This document shows positions 45,936 through 60,000 of a DNA stretch of 64,000 nt, piece by piece (position 1 is the first letter of the stretch; each line of letters begins with the position of its first letter). The position numbers were made by a program, and so were the translations under genes. Below the pieces are notes generated by a model that was not told the origin of the DNA, made no database searches, and saw only the letters and a list, made by a program, of their open reading frames with translations. Source of the DNA: Tetranychus cinnabarinus (taxonomy: Eukaryota > Arthropoda > Arachnida > Trombidiformes > Tetranychidae); assembly GCA_022266195.1 (NCBI GenBank), contig WHVY01000007.1:868001-932000 (forward strand), read 5' to 3'.

Positions 45936-48780
45936 TACAAGTTTCATGTTCGTTTCTGTATTTTAACCTCAAATTATCTTCTCACATGCATTGACGAGAA
46001 GCACAGGGAAGGTAAACTTGATAGGCAAAGATAAAGTGCAACATTGAAAGGCAAAAATAGATATTCATTCTTTAGTATTCATGGCATGGAAAATGTTTGC
46101 CTGAATTTGTTTCATTTCCTTTCAACTTTCAAAGGCTACTTTAACAGTCAACCTTCTTATTCTTGTTCATCAACAATCTTCTTTGGTTACACATTCAATT
46201 CTCAATTTCACATTCATGTCTCAACACAAAATTTACTCGATTATAATCTTGTTCAAACAGAAAATTACTCGAGAATTGCTTCTTCTCCTTTTCCATAATA
46301 CTTGTGCAAACCAATTGTTAGAACACTATTTCACAGATTTTTCTCTCTCCCTTTACCCTTCCCTTCAATATTATGCTTATTATCCTCTCAAGTTATACTT
46401 GGAGTGATTCCCAGTTTAGCTGAAAATGATCATTATCTTGTTATAATAGTTGGTCACTGTAAAAAAGGCAACTCTTATTTGGCTATTTAAGAAGCTTCAA
46501 CAATGACAAAAAAACGAAAAGGAAAAAAAAACTTTTGAACATTTCTTTTTCTTTATGGTGGAAAATGTTCAAAGTTTTGAAGCAAAAAGTGAAAAAAGAC
46601 TGTTTTATTTTCACTTTCATGGGAATTGCCTGTAATATTCATGAATCAGTTGATATTGTTTTCCTGCTTGTCTTCTCATCTGATAATCTTTAAAGTCCAA
46701 ACTTTTTTTCATTACTTTTCACAACTGACCTTTTCTCATGTTTCAACCTTTTCGTGCCATTAAACAGTAAACAAATAATGCAATTATCGTTATGCTAACA
46801 GTCTCGTTAAAATGAGAATAATTTTTTCTCCTTTTTCTCAACAACTTATTTCAGAACTAAAAACAGTTCTAATTAATCCAAACCAATGGTCAACTCGAAC
46901 AAAATCTCATTTCATGCTTCCATGAACTGACTAAAAGATGCCTTTTGAGAACTCAGGAAAACGAAAAAATCGACTTATAATCAAATTTCAACTTTACTGA
47001 TAACACAAGTACTGTAGCATAAATATAAAGTGTGCCAAGATCGAAATTTACGTTAAATCGAAAAGTTCTGAAGATTCCGAAATTTTTCTTGCAAAAAAAT
47101 TTCTATTCATTTTTCATTTCCTGAAAGAAGGCAAAAGAAGCTAATTTTGTTCATGACTAATGTCATCAGATTAACCGAAATTAGCAGCGATTTGTTAAAA
47201 GCGTAATGAAGTTGATGGGAAAACAGATATTATATTTTGTTGTAAATTTATTCACATGAAAATCATCTCAACAAGGTTATCATTATGTTTGCATAAATAT
47301 TTTTGTTTTCTTGTTCCTTTCAAAGCATTTTTTTCTTTGATGAATAAAATGAGATGTAATTATTGTTGCAAGAAAAGGAAACTGGATCAATTTTCATTAA
47401 TAACAAGGATGTGTGTTGCGAACAAACATGAGTTTTCTTCATCTCTGATGCATTTGACTAAATACAGGACAATTGAGTGGCAACCATTTTCTTACCTTTA
47501 CTTTTTTTCGCTTCTTATCTTCATGTTGGCAAATTATCTCCTTGAAAATGAACTTTCTAATAATGATGAAATTGTCTAGTTGAGTGAAAAAATAGAGTAA
47601 AAAGGGAGAGAAAACATTGATTATAAGCTCATCCATCTTCTGGCAAGATGATGCTACTCTGTCCTCGTCTTTTCTCAACGTTTACTCGTCTCCTTTTTTT
47701 GTCTCTTGTTTCTTTACTTTCTCTTTACCTCTTTAAACAAGGTAAAAAAAGTAAAAGAGTTTGAAATAAAGATTACGTTTAACGCAATAATGGGGATGAA
47801 AGTCAAGAATTGACTGACAAGTTACAAGTTTATCTCAAGATTTTTGAGTTACATTATTACATTATTAAATTGATGAGCACAATAAATGACATGGTTGACA
47901 AAATTAATAGAAATTTAGTTTAATTCAAAACTTGTTTTCTTTCACCGGTCAACTGACACTTTTTGGTCAGTCAATTTTCAATCAGATTGTATAAGGTTAG
48001 GTTAATTAAAAACCGATTGTTGCAATATTCTTATGCAGGTCAATGGTCAAGAACAAAGTCGAAAAAAGAACAGAAAAGAATTGAAAATTTTTGGAGGAAA
48101 ATTCGACCAATAATAAAGATAAAGCTTCAACTTCCATCAGCTCATTAAGACCCTAGAACCTTAATCAGAATCATTTTTTAAAAAAATAAAATGCTCGATG
48201 TTTGAAGAAAATTGTGATTCGAATTGAAAGATTTAAGATTCAGAACTTAATATTTTGCTGCAATATCACTTTGCTAAAACTTGTTCATTAAGAAAATTGT
48301 GAATCAAAATGAACTGAAACTTCAATCGTTGCAATCAAATGGTCAATTGGAAACTTATTTCAAGTGTAAAGTTGACGTTTTTGACTGCAACAGAATCTGA
48401 TATAACTGAACAAGAACATTTAATATCAGCAAATATTTTCTCTTGCATGAAGAGCAACGTCCACTTTTGAAAGTCAAGTATAAAGTATAACAAGTTTTTA
48501 TTGCCACTGAATAGCCTGTCGGTTTACCCATTGAAAGTGAGCTCTAGAAGAGCTTCTTTTTTTCGTACTTGAAACTTTCATTCAACTTGAACAATTTACA
48601 AATTTGCGGTTTGGTGGAAAAAAATTTCATCTCGTGTCTCATTCATTTTCAATCAACTATAATTCAGCTTTTATTTCCAATCTCAACGATTTGAATGATA
48701 AGGAAGAAGAAAAGAAAAATTTCCTCAACTTTTTCCCGTGCATAAAGATAATCATGATCATGATCATCTTTTCCCTTTTC

Positions 48781-48831
48781 CTTTCACTCTCTATCTTTTT
48801 GCCTTTTCTTTATGCACATTGACAGGTAAAG
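48781..48831 (+). promoter_or_regulatory. Candidate recursive (ratcheting) splice site
   Basis: A long pyrimidine-rich run is followed by ACATTGACAG|GTAAAG: an acceptor directly abutting a donor, the signature of zero-length exons that let very long introns be removed in steps. The junction is 48825|48826, about midway in the visible intron. Based on motif only. Confidence 0.25.
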
Positions 48832-51800
48832 ATTTTTTCATGCCATCTCTTTTGATGGATCACCCTTCACAACTAACTAAACAGAGTCAAGCCGAATAGA
48901 AGAGAATCATCACTCCCTGTCACTTTACAGTCCTTTTTCACTCTACTCTCCTCATCCTGGCCCTCACACTGTTTCATTTATTTATCTTCTTACCTGGTTC
49001 TTTCCTGGCTAACCCTTACCATGCAAAAGTAATTCAACCTTTTCTCAGATTAGAGGTGAATCGTGTGATTGATCAAAGATGATCATCACCTCTATTGGCC
49101 AACAGAAAATCTCGACAGTTCGCCATTGGAACATTTCCATAATTTTCCATGATATTGTTCTTCAACTTGACTGGGAGGGAAAATGAAAATTTCTGCAGAA
49201 AACTTTCAATAGAATAGTTGGAAATATTTAGTGTTGGCTGCTCATGTAATCAAGATGAAACCCGATTGATGGATAATGACAAGTTCATGATGAATTGACA
49301 AGTCGATAATTATGTTGTGAACAGAAGGAAAAGTGAACAATTTCTTGTCCAAGAACGGCAGATTGTGCTATTCATTTTACTCGCTCTTTGTTTGCTGCTC
49401 ATCATTATTGTCCTCATGTAAACCAAATCGATTGTTGAAACATTCAATGTTTTCTGGTTTCTTTTTCACCTTTCATTGCGCTGATAACCATTATCATTAT
49501 CATCATCTTGTTCTTCATTCTTTTTTCGCTCTTCTTCTCCTCTTTGTCTTCTCAAAAAAGCTACCTGAAAATATACACTTGAGAATTGAATCCGTTTTTA
49601 CCTTACATTAAATGCCTTGAGGTTTTTTTTGTTACCTTGAAAAAAAACAAAGTTCACGTTTCTCTTCCTGGATTCTTCAACTTTTTTTTTCACCAACCAT
49701 TTGTAACTCTTGGAGTCAACAAGGAAAGAAAAGATGAACAAGAATAGAAAAAAAAGAAGAAGAGATAAAGTTTCGGATAAAATGAGATTCTTTTGTATTC
49801 TCATCAAGTCATCAAGTGAAAAAAATTCAGCTTCAAACAGTTGATGGTTAAGTTGTTACTCGGTCCACTCATTAACACGTAAAGATGAAAAGAAATCAGC
49901 CGAAAATAGAAAAAAGTAAATTCGATCCAATAACTAAAAATCACAGTAAAAATCGAGTCACACTAAAGTGCCATAAAAATGACAGCAGTCAGACTTGCGC
50001 AGAATAACGTTCAATAAGTTCTTCGATTGTCTATCCAGAAATATGAGTGTAGCCATAGCGTTAAGTTAATCAATTGGTTTTGAGAAAATTTCGTTTATCT
50101 TTCCAATGGTAAGAGTTATGAACATGTGACTAACATTGACCGATCTGAAAAATTTATTACTCTTAGAAAATGAGAAAACTTCAGCACATTCGTACTCAAG
50201 CCATACGAGATTTTACTCCTCGTCAGATGATAAAAATTCAGAATTTTGCTTTACCAAACGACCAACTCTGAAATTCTTCTGATTGAATGAACCACAGAAA
50301 ACATAGAAAACAATGTGTTCCATGATATCTTTACCAATAATTCATTATCATATTTTCCCTCCCAGCTTGGAGTTTTACATTTTCACTCCATTTCATGTTT
50401 TACATATTTTTGACCCAATAGTTTTTTCTGCTTCTTATTCATGCTATATTTGACTCTTCTTCCCATAATTGTAGTCTCTCAGTCTTATAAATATAATGAA
50501 AAAAGAAACGTTCAACCTCTGTGAGTTGTTTCCGAAAAAACTTGGAAGCAACCTTATCATGGAGAGTACAAATTATTGCTGGCTTGAGTTCATGAACGAC
50601 AGAAAAGATTGAAAAAGTGAGAGAATTTCTTAAAGAAAATAAATTTCCGAACCTTTTGCTGATAACTTTAAAGATGCTCATCGATAATGTAAATATTAAT
50701 GTAATCATCTGAATATCATTACACTTTTTCTGATAACTACATATCTATCGACATTGAATTGCTAAAGGATGAAGGAGCAAAAAAAAGTGCAAATCGAGAA
50801 CAATGGATAAAGAATTTCATGATTCCCTGTTAGAGGAAAGAAAATACAATGTAAAATATTCTGTGAGAAGAGAAACTGGAGATAATCTTTTATCGATAAT
50901 TTGATTTTCAAGGTAATCACTTGCCATGAAACATGAGTTAACCTTAATATCGTGATTCTATTTTTGATCATCATGTCCAGGGAATGAGGAGAAGAATATT
51001 TTTTTACTGGCAAAAAATGAAGCGAAATTTTCTCTTCTTTTCAAACAAAAATTGAATTTCTTAACAGATTCAGTTGAAGCATGATAAAAATAACCATATT
51101 CTGTTGATGGCATGATAGCGCTAAAAGCAGGTAAAGTTATCCATTTCGCAATTGTTAATCTGCAAAGGGAATCTAAATGGATACAGTTTATGATAAACTT
51201 ACAGAGAAAAAAAGAAAAACTCGGAATTTTTAATCATATTTTCATCTCTTTTCCCATTCTTAGCAAAGTTGATGGAATGATGAAAATTTTGGTGAAAAGA
51301 TGAACCACAAAATGGCTTTGCTTCATGAACATGAATGCTCAAAGTGTCAAATTGATTTGAATCATCTGTTTGACTTGAAATTCATCTCAACCAATTTGAG
51401 GAGAGAAAAAATTCTAATTTTCACAATTTCTTTTTCATCTTAATAAGCATTCAAATTGAGCAACTTTTCTCTTTTCAGGGGAGAAAAGAATTTTATTCAA
51501 TTGAAAATTCTGAGCAAAAGAAAAACTTGTTCTTATTGTTTGAAGAATGCAATTGAAACGAAATGCTCGAGATTAACATTCTTTAGTCGATATTTATTCA
51601 TTTTAAACTTGATTTCATTTTTCCCTGTTTATCGCTATCAGTTAATTTATTCCAGTTTTCAGTTTGAACAATAAAAAGAAAAAGGTTGAAATTTCGAATT
51701 GAATAATTTTCTTTTCACCACAATTGCATCATTAATAAATGATGCATTAGAAAATGAGAAAGGAGAGAAAATCCAAGTTTGGAATAAAACAGTTGAACAG

Positions 51801-54050
51801 TAGATGATTAACTGAATAACGCAGCGAATTTGAGATAATTTTCTTTTCATTTTCTCCATTTCCATGTTGCAAGTTATTCTCTTTCCCTTAACCATAAGAA
51901 TACAAATGATAAATTAATCTGGAAACAAATTGAATCAAAATGATGAATGAAGATGGCCAGAAGTTTCAATATGTTGGAATAATGAGAAAAGAAAAGAGAA
52001 CGAAAGCAAAAAAAGAGTTTCAAGCTAAAATTGAATCAAAACTTGAGTTGATTTCGATGGAGCTAAATGTTGCAACGAAATTGAACAAACGATTAACAGC
52101 ATAAATGAGTTGTTAATGATCGTCTCCCAGACTACAAAGAAAAAAAGGTAAAAAAGAATTTGCCTTCAATTCTTTAATTCTCAAGATTCAGGTCAAAGGA
52201 AGGTGGAAACTGATTTTTTCTCCAAATCAAAACATTCCTTGGACGTTAGATGTTACAGATAGAAATGTTTGCATTGGTAACCAGAGCATCGATAAATTGT
52301 CAGAATGTTGAATCGAAAACAATTTAGGCGAAAGATAATAATGTTGATTAATGTTAACAAAATGAGTAACTCGAAAAAAATGTGATTTAATTCAGTGCAA
52401 GAAGAAGAAGAAGAAATGCATTTCAACAATTCTCAATTGAATATTTATCTTGCTTCATATTTTCATTTCTCTATTCATTCGGACAATTTCATTCTCTTTT
52501 CCTTTTTTTCACTTTACTTTCTGTTTCCAATCATTACAATTTCAATCTGTTAGCCATTCACATTCATCAATCACGGTCAATCAGATTTCAGATATAAATG
52601 ATTCTTCACCATTTTTCTCTACTTTTTTCATCTTCTTCTTCAAACTATTATTTTCTTACTCTTGGTTAACCAGATTTTTTTGCCTTTTCTGGTTTACTCA
52701 TTCATAATGATCATGTTGGCTGTTGGTTAACCACATTATTTGCATGAGATTTCAAGAGTAAAACAATTTTTCGGTCAAACTTGCAACTTGTCTTTGGTCC
52801 AACTTTTTTTTCTCCAACTTTTAATTAATGATTCAAGGTAACCATGAAAGTTGATCCAAGCTGGTTTCTCCATGATCATTACTCTGAGCAAAGAATGGAA
52901 AATGAAAATTCTCTTCAATTTTCGCTCTTCTGTTTCCCCTCTAATCAGCCAATTATGCTCTTTCACTCTACAATGAATTTCATCAGTCGATTCATCATCA
53001 TAATCGTAATTATTGTACTTTTGATCATCTCATTATTTTAATTATCCAAACATGAAACAGGAATCGAGAGAAAAGGCAAAACAGAAAAGAGTAAAAACAT
53101 TTTACTTTTTACTCGATACTTCATCATTATTATCATCACATTCAAGCCCATAATCATCATCATATAGCCGTTAGCAACTTCAACTCTCCTCCCTCAACAT
53201 CATCATCATACATGAAAAAATTCTGATTAAAGTTTTCCATGAATGACGAGACAAACTTGCATCGATGAAAATAGACATAAATAGTCGAATTTTCGGATCG
53301 TTCGAAAATCGACTTTTCAAATTTACTTATCGTAAATCATCATCATTTGAATATTTACTTTTCGACTTTTCCCTTTCAAACCCTTCTCTTGCTTTCTGTA
53401 ATAATGATTGAAGACAAAAACTATTAACCTTGAAGTGAACCAGTTATTGTTGTTGTTCAACTTGGTGAACAGGAAATAATTTCATTTCCGTAGTTTACAT
53501 GGTAAGAGAGGAATATTTTATTCAAAGTTGAGGTTCGAAAAATTGGACGAAAAAAGATTTTCTTCAACTCTTTTCCTCAATTTTACTTGATCAACTTGAC
53601 CATTGAGCGAAAGGTCAAAATTTAGATTAATCCTAATCGAATGCTTTTTCTTGCTTTTTATTAAACTCGTTAAACTTAAAGATAAAAGTAAACAGTTTTT
53701 CACCCTTTTCTGAGTTTCCTCCTGAATTGGATTCCCCATGAATGGCAGTAAAAAGCAGTGCTTTCTCCGTGAGCATTGATAAGGAAAAAGATATTATGAT
53801 GAAAAGAAACTCATGAAAATCTAAGTCTTATTGATGAGTCAATGTAATCATTATCATGATACATTCATATGAATAGAGAGAAACGATTCTTTACCATAAA
53901 TGATTTACTAAGTAGACACTTGCACTTGGAGTTTTGTTTTTCTCGTTTTCTCTTCTTCTTCTTCTCTTTTCTCATCTCTTCTCATCATCATTATCATCAA
54001 CACCACCAACAACAATAACAACATCTTCACCTTGATTATCATCATGAAGT

Positions 54051-54074
54051 TTCTTCTTCTTCTTCTTCTTCTTT
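54051..54074 (+). repeat. TTC trinucleotide microsatellite
   Basis: About seven TTC units within a wider pyrimidine-rich segment (53940-54080). Confidence 0.9.
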
Positions 54075-57000
54075 TCTCTCTTCTTACCTCTTGACACTTT
54101 TTATTTGATTGGTAAAGAAACAAGGTAAAGATGATGATGAGCAACCAACTTAATCCACAAGATTGCTTTTCTTCTTAACTCACTTTACCTTCTTTTATTA
54201 TCGAATAACGAATCAACTTGAAGATCAACTTTTCCTCTCTTTTTACAGAAGTTAATCATTATTTGATAGACGATTGACTATTTTATCATCCATGATTCGC
54301 CGAGTTGTTTCACCAATAGAATAGAAATTTTATCGAAAATCTATTTGCATTAAGCTGCTCAACAATTGCATGTAAATGGTAAAACTAATCAAAGTGTTTA
54401 CCCTTTCCGATTAACCAATAAACAGTGAGCCCAATGGAAAACCGTTTCATTTGCTGTAAATGTTTCTCTCAACAAATGAGAAATGAATTCGATAAGTTTA
54501 CAAGAAATGAACCTTTTGATGTAATACAGATTAGACTTTGAAACGAACCATTTTCATGTTGAACAATGAGAATTGTTCATCGATAAAACTTGGAAAATTG
54601 AATGGAAATGATGTTTTGAAGGTTGAAGGTAAACGAAATCAAAAGCTAAATTCAGTGTTGAGGAAACAAGGAACATGTAATGATTCATTCCGAGACAAAA
54701 GTTATTATTCTTGATTAAATTACTCCAAGAATAACTGAACTTTTCAATTTTAAAAATTACTCGATAATAAAAATGAAGCGTTTCCAAGTTGTTTTAACAT
54801 CCATTTCCAGTAATCATGTTCTGAGTCTAACATCATTTTCCTAATGCAATGTGATTCCCTTGTTTCACCAATAACTTAAGCGAAAAGTTGAGAATGACAA
54901 ATTTTGAACAAAAAAAGTTCTTTCTGATTCCCTAAAATTCTGAAGGGTTAATCTGAACTTCTTTAGTGGCACTTCATCTCAAGACAAATTGCGAGTTGAA
55001 TTAAGTCCAAGACCAAGGCTTGCCAAGGCTAAAGAAAAGGCGAAATTTAAAAGTCGAATAAGTTTTCAAAAATTTTGTGTTAAATTTTTTTCTCCAACTT
55101 TCTTGATTCCATTTGAGATGCATTAAATGATTAAAAGGCAAAGCAAATGTTCACTTTTATTCTGGACTTGATCATGACTCTAATCATGATAATGAAAAAG
55201 GCTGACAAAATGAATTGTCGTTTGCCTGATTAAAGGTAATCAAAAATCAAGTTGTACTTAAAGCTGATCATTCAACATGAAAGAATCATTTATACGGTAA
55301 TGAACTTTTTTTTCTAGTCAAACTCGTAAAGTATTGAAATGGTAAAAAGTAGTTTGCAAAATAATTGTTTCTCTTTAGTTCATTATTAAATGGATCATTA
55401 TCATTATCATCATAATTACCATTTAGTCAATTGGATTAGCATCTAATTTCCGATTTTTTCACCCATTTCACCCATTCCACCAGTCAAGATCAACAATTAG
55501 AGAGTCAAGAACAAAAGAGTCAAAATTTTGATCAACTCTGCAACTTGATTATCAAACACTTGAACTTGATCAGAGTAAAAGGTAAAGAGCGAAAAAAAAA
55601 AGTTTCTTAAAACAGCCAATTAATTGTAATATTAAGATGCTGACAACTCTTTAATTGAATGGTTTAAGGAAAAATAAATTTCTCACTTCAAGTGTCAATA
55701 AAGTTGATTAGTTTAAAAGCTGTTAATTAACTTTGACTTTATTAGTAAATTCAATTTCCAAAGATCCAAATCATGTTACAGGCACATTGGCACTTCGAAC
55801 TTCATTTTCTCTTCTCATCTATTGGAGATAATTTTCATCAAATTCCTCAACTTATAATTCGATGTTTCCAATTTTCTTTTGTTCAAATTGAATTAACACT
55901 CGACTGTAACTGGTCAAAATTGAAAAACAAATTCATGATAAAAGGTTCGACTTGTTTGGCTTCATTTCATTTGTAACACTTTTTTCTTCTCGAACTTTTC
56001 TCTTGCAATTTTCCCTCAACATTCAGCATTTTGGAACATTTTCAATTTCTTTTTTGGGCGAAATTTTTCTCACACTTCTCACAGTCTATCATGCTATCAG
56101 CCTTGTTCAAGTTCGAACTTTTCTTTTTACAAAACCTTTTTTTCCTTCTGGATACTTTCCTTTAACCAAGTTTCGTTTGTTAAGAATCAATGGTCAATCA
56201 AAGGACTCGTGGGAATGATCATTTGGATGCAAGAATTTGAAATAACAAGAAAATAGGGAAATACAGAGGATTGGTGAAGATGATGAGATAAGGAAGAGAA
56301 AGGTAAAGATGAGGCCAAATGAAGAGAATCAACAGAATTACAAGCAAAGATGAACCACATGAGATTATCAGGGTCATGATGAAACACACAAATGAGGTGA
56401 AATTTTCGTGAACCAACTTTTCAAAGACGGAAAAATATTTCGAAATTTTCCAATTTTTTATCAACTTGTTTCTCTCTTTTCACCAAATTTTGATTCTCAT
56501 CTGATGAATTGTTTTATCCATTAAAGTGCCAAACGTATCAAACGAGCCGATGATTAATGGTTGAAAAAATTAAATGATAATTGATCGAAATAAAAGTTGG
56601 CAAAGAAAGTTGGTGAACGAGAAAAATATTTTTCCTTCTTTTCTCTTCAATTAACTTATTCAACTTTTTCATCAACATTATTATCTTCATTATAATCTCG
56701 CCTCATTATCATTGTTATCATTACAAGCTGAGCCACGATCATGACTGATCGTAAATTTCTTTTCACTGAATACAAAAAATCCAATCCACATTTAAAGACT
56801 GAAATTATTGATGAAAAACCATTGTCAATGAGAAAAAATAAAATAAAATCTGGTTCAACAGTTGAGGCAACATATTTTTACCTAACTCTTTGCTCGAAAA
56901 ATGGTTTTACCTATCCTTCTTATTTAACAATAAACCAACAATCAACCTGAACAACCAAAAAATTTTTCCCCCGAAGTCAATGGTAAAAGATACGGATTCT

Positions 57001-60000
57001 GCATTTTTTCCCCTACCCTGTTCAAACGCTAATTTCTCAGGTACCTAAATTCCGATAAAGTTCTGACTATTTTTCGTGGATGTAGTCTAATCATGGCTTT
57101 CAGGCTGTGAAAAAATTTTCTTTAGAATCCTTTTAGTTTGGCCACAATCTTTACGCAAAAATTTCATGTTTTGACTTTATATATGGTATAGATTGGTGTG
57201 CTAATATGTTTGCAGTTAACAGACTAAACGTTAGCATTCCCAGTCTGTATATCCTTAACAGGGGAAGAATTGAAATGCTTAGGAAAAGAGAAAAATTATT
57301 CGAACAAAAAAAAGATAATAATTGTTATCATTCCTCAGCAAAGATTTCATTCAGCTATTGAATGCTTTTCAGATACAAAGTGACACAATTAACGAATAAA
57401 AATTTTCATTCTTTTATCCGATTCTAATAAATTCTAGCAAATGTTCAATTCACTGGAAAATGTCTTGTTTTGCGATTTTCACGTTTTCCTTTCGCAACAA
57501 ATGATGGCTTGCAATTCAATTTATTGTCCAATTTTCATGACATTTTCTGGTCTTTTGAATTTCGATCTTTTTCAGAAAAAATTATCTTCGAAGAAAAGTC
57601 GAAAGTTGAAAATTTCAAAGTTATTTGTCACTTTTGATATTTAGAAACTAATGTAGAGAAAACGAGAAAATCGAAAAGTTCATTTGATAATATTTATGAT
57701 GCAATTATGTTCGTTTACAGTTGATTGGGATTGTAAAATGGAATGAAAAGAGAATTGAATTTGCAGAATTTTGTTGCAACTGATTATTGAGTGAAAAGTG
57801 TTTGAAAAGAAGCAAGTCAACATGGAGAATATGAAAATGAAATTTGTCCATTCAATGGAACAACATATTTTTAATGTTCAAATAATAGGTAATAGAGGGT
57901 TAACCAGGCAACGAAGCGTTCATTTTATACAGAAGAGAGGAAAAAAAGGAAACGAAAAGGAAAAGAGAAAAGTGGAGAAAAATTCCAACCAATTATTCAA
58001 GGGTATTTAGGCGCATTTAAACAGGATTACAACTTGATATCAACATGGAAAGAGATGAAAAATTGAAGCCAAAAAATGAAATTACATTCAGCAACGATTA
58101 TAATGAGCATTATTTTTCATTGGCTATTTAACTTTAAAACACATTTTGTTTGCATTTTATTTTCTCGACAAAACTCGAGTTTGATAAACATTTTAGATTG
58201 GCATTTCAACATTGGCAAGATAAAGGGACGAAATGATTTTCCATGGAAAACGGTTTTGGACAATTTTTCTCTCTCGATATTTGCTTCAGGCAACTTTTAC
58301 TTTTCACTTAACCTTTTCATTTATTCAAACTTTTACAACTTTTTATTTGAAGATCAAACATTTCATGTCAGTTCTTTGCTATTGATACTTTTCAACTTTC
58401 TTTGTATTCCTATTGTTGGCCAAGTTTCTTGTTATCATGCTTTTCAACTTTCTTTTCAGGCGTACAAATTATTCTGGCAAATGCTGATAAATTATGATTG
58501 ATGTAAGCATTTAAATTTTTTAGCTTTTATTTGCTTCCATTATTCCAGTAGCCATTATTTTCCATCGACTTTTGGGCAACATAAATGTGCCAATTCTAAT
58601 AAATTGAAACATTTTTGATATTCATTCGAAGTTGTCTTTAAGTGAGAATACTTCTGAATCTAGAGCTTTAGAACGTTCGAATCGAAAGAAATTCGGTCTA
58701 AAATCATCCTTTGTGGACATCTAGTTATGTACAGTGAAGAAATTGATCGAATAGCAGAATAACTGTTCAAATGTATTTCTGGATAAAATTGTCTAGCGAT
58801 CAGGCGAGGTTTCAATAAAAATTTTTCGATATTCAAAATTCTGATGAGACTAAAGATGTTTTATTCAAACTCGACTTTTGACCTATGGGAATAACTCAGT
58901 TCCTCGAGTGGTTAGAAGCAATAAAATGGAATGGAAAATACGGAAATGAAAAAAGGTTTTCCTCGAAAAGAAACGGAAATGCAATATTAAATGCTAAATC
59001 GATGTTGATATGAAATTAGGTTTTCATCTTAACGATACCTTTAGATAGGTTGGGCGGTTGAATCCATAAATTAATGCAGTTTTTGTACTAATATTTATAT
59101 TAATACAAATAAATATTCTTATAGTTATTATCATATTCTCATAAAGGCATCAATAGAATTGCAAAGTAATTAATATTCATAAAGAAGGTGAATAGAAATG
59201 AGCTGAGCTTTCAATGTTGATGCAAAGTAAAATGATAGAGTAAAATGTGATAAAAGATAAGATGGCGAAAGAAAAGAAGAAAAAAGGAGTAAAAAAGAAG
59301 AGAAAAAAAAGAGATAAAGGGCAAAATAAAAGTAACTCCCAGTTGTAAGTGTAATAACTAGATCATTATCGTTCTCATCATGAAATTACATTATTACTTG
59401 TTTGATATTATCAATACATTATTGTTATTTTTCGTTGATCCATTTGAATCAATTTTTTATCTTTTTCCCTTTTCCATTCAACTTTAGTTTCTCAAGCAAA
59501 AGATGAGCACAAATGAGGATAATTTTACAGTTGAATGGGGTTGAGAAAAGAGTTTGGAAAGAGTCTGGAAAAGGTGAAAGGGAATCTGTAAAAATGAGCA
59601 AAAATAATCAAAGTCGACTTTTGAAATTTTCCAACAACTTTTGGAATCTTTTGGGGAAAAGAAAAGAGTTGAAAGAAGAGACCAAAATGAGCAATCATGA
59701 AAAGTTTTGCAGCACTTTCAACTGTAAATAACCTTCATTTCATCTAATAATATTCTGTAACAAGTAATGCTTGTAAAAAGGGTTATTATTGTTGTTAAAA
59801 TTGATCGGAAGGAAAAAAGCAAAGGAGTGAGAATAAGGTTGAAAGGTACAAGATAATGATTATGTGATGAACGAAGTTGGAGAATGGCAAAAAAAGGGAA
59901 AAGTTCTACTCAAGAGAGAAACTGATGAAACTTATTTCATGAAAAATGAATTTACAGAAAATGATGAAAATGTTAAAGTACGATAAATGGTGTGAAAGTG

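Noticed and set aside
48751..48767. Overlapping GATCAT palindromes as a regulatory site.
   Set aside because: Simple tandem ATCATG low complexity of a kind common in this window.
58076..58501. 141-codon ATG frame in the long intron.
   Set aside because: The longest ATG frame in the intron, but its Phe/Leu/Ser-rich product, lack of domains and TTT-rich composition match noncoding sequence. It would need transcript support.
58453..58501. Strong acceptor CTTTCTTTTCAG|GCGTAC as the next RBM24/38 exon.
   Set aside because: In the required frame it gives only about twelve residues before a stop, unlike the long Ala/Tyr/Gln-rich C-terminus of the family.
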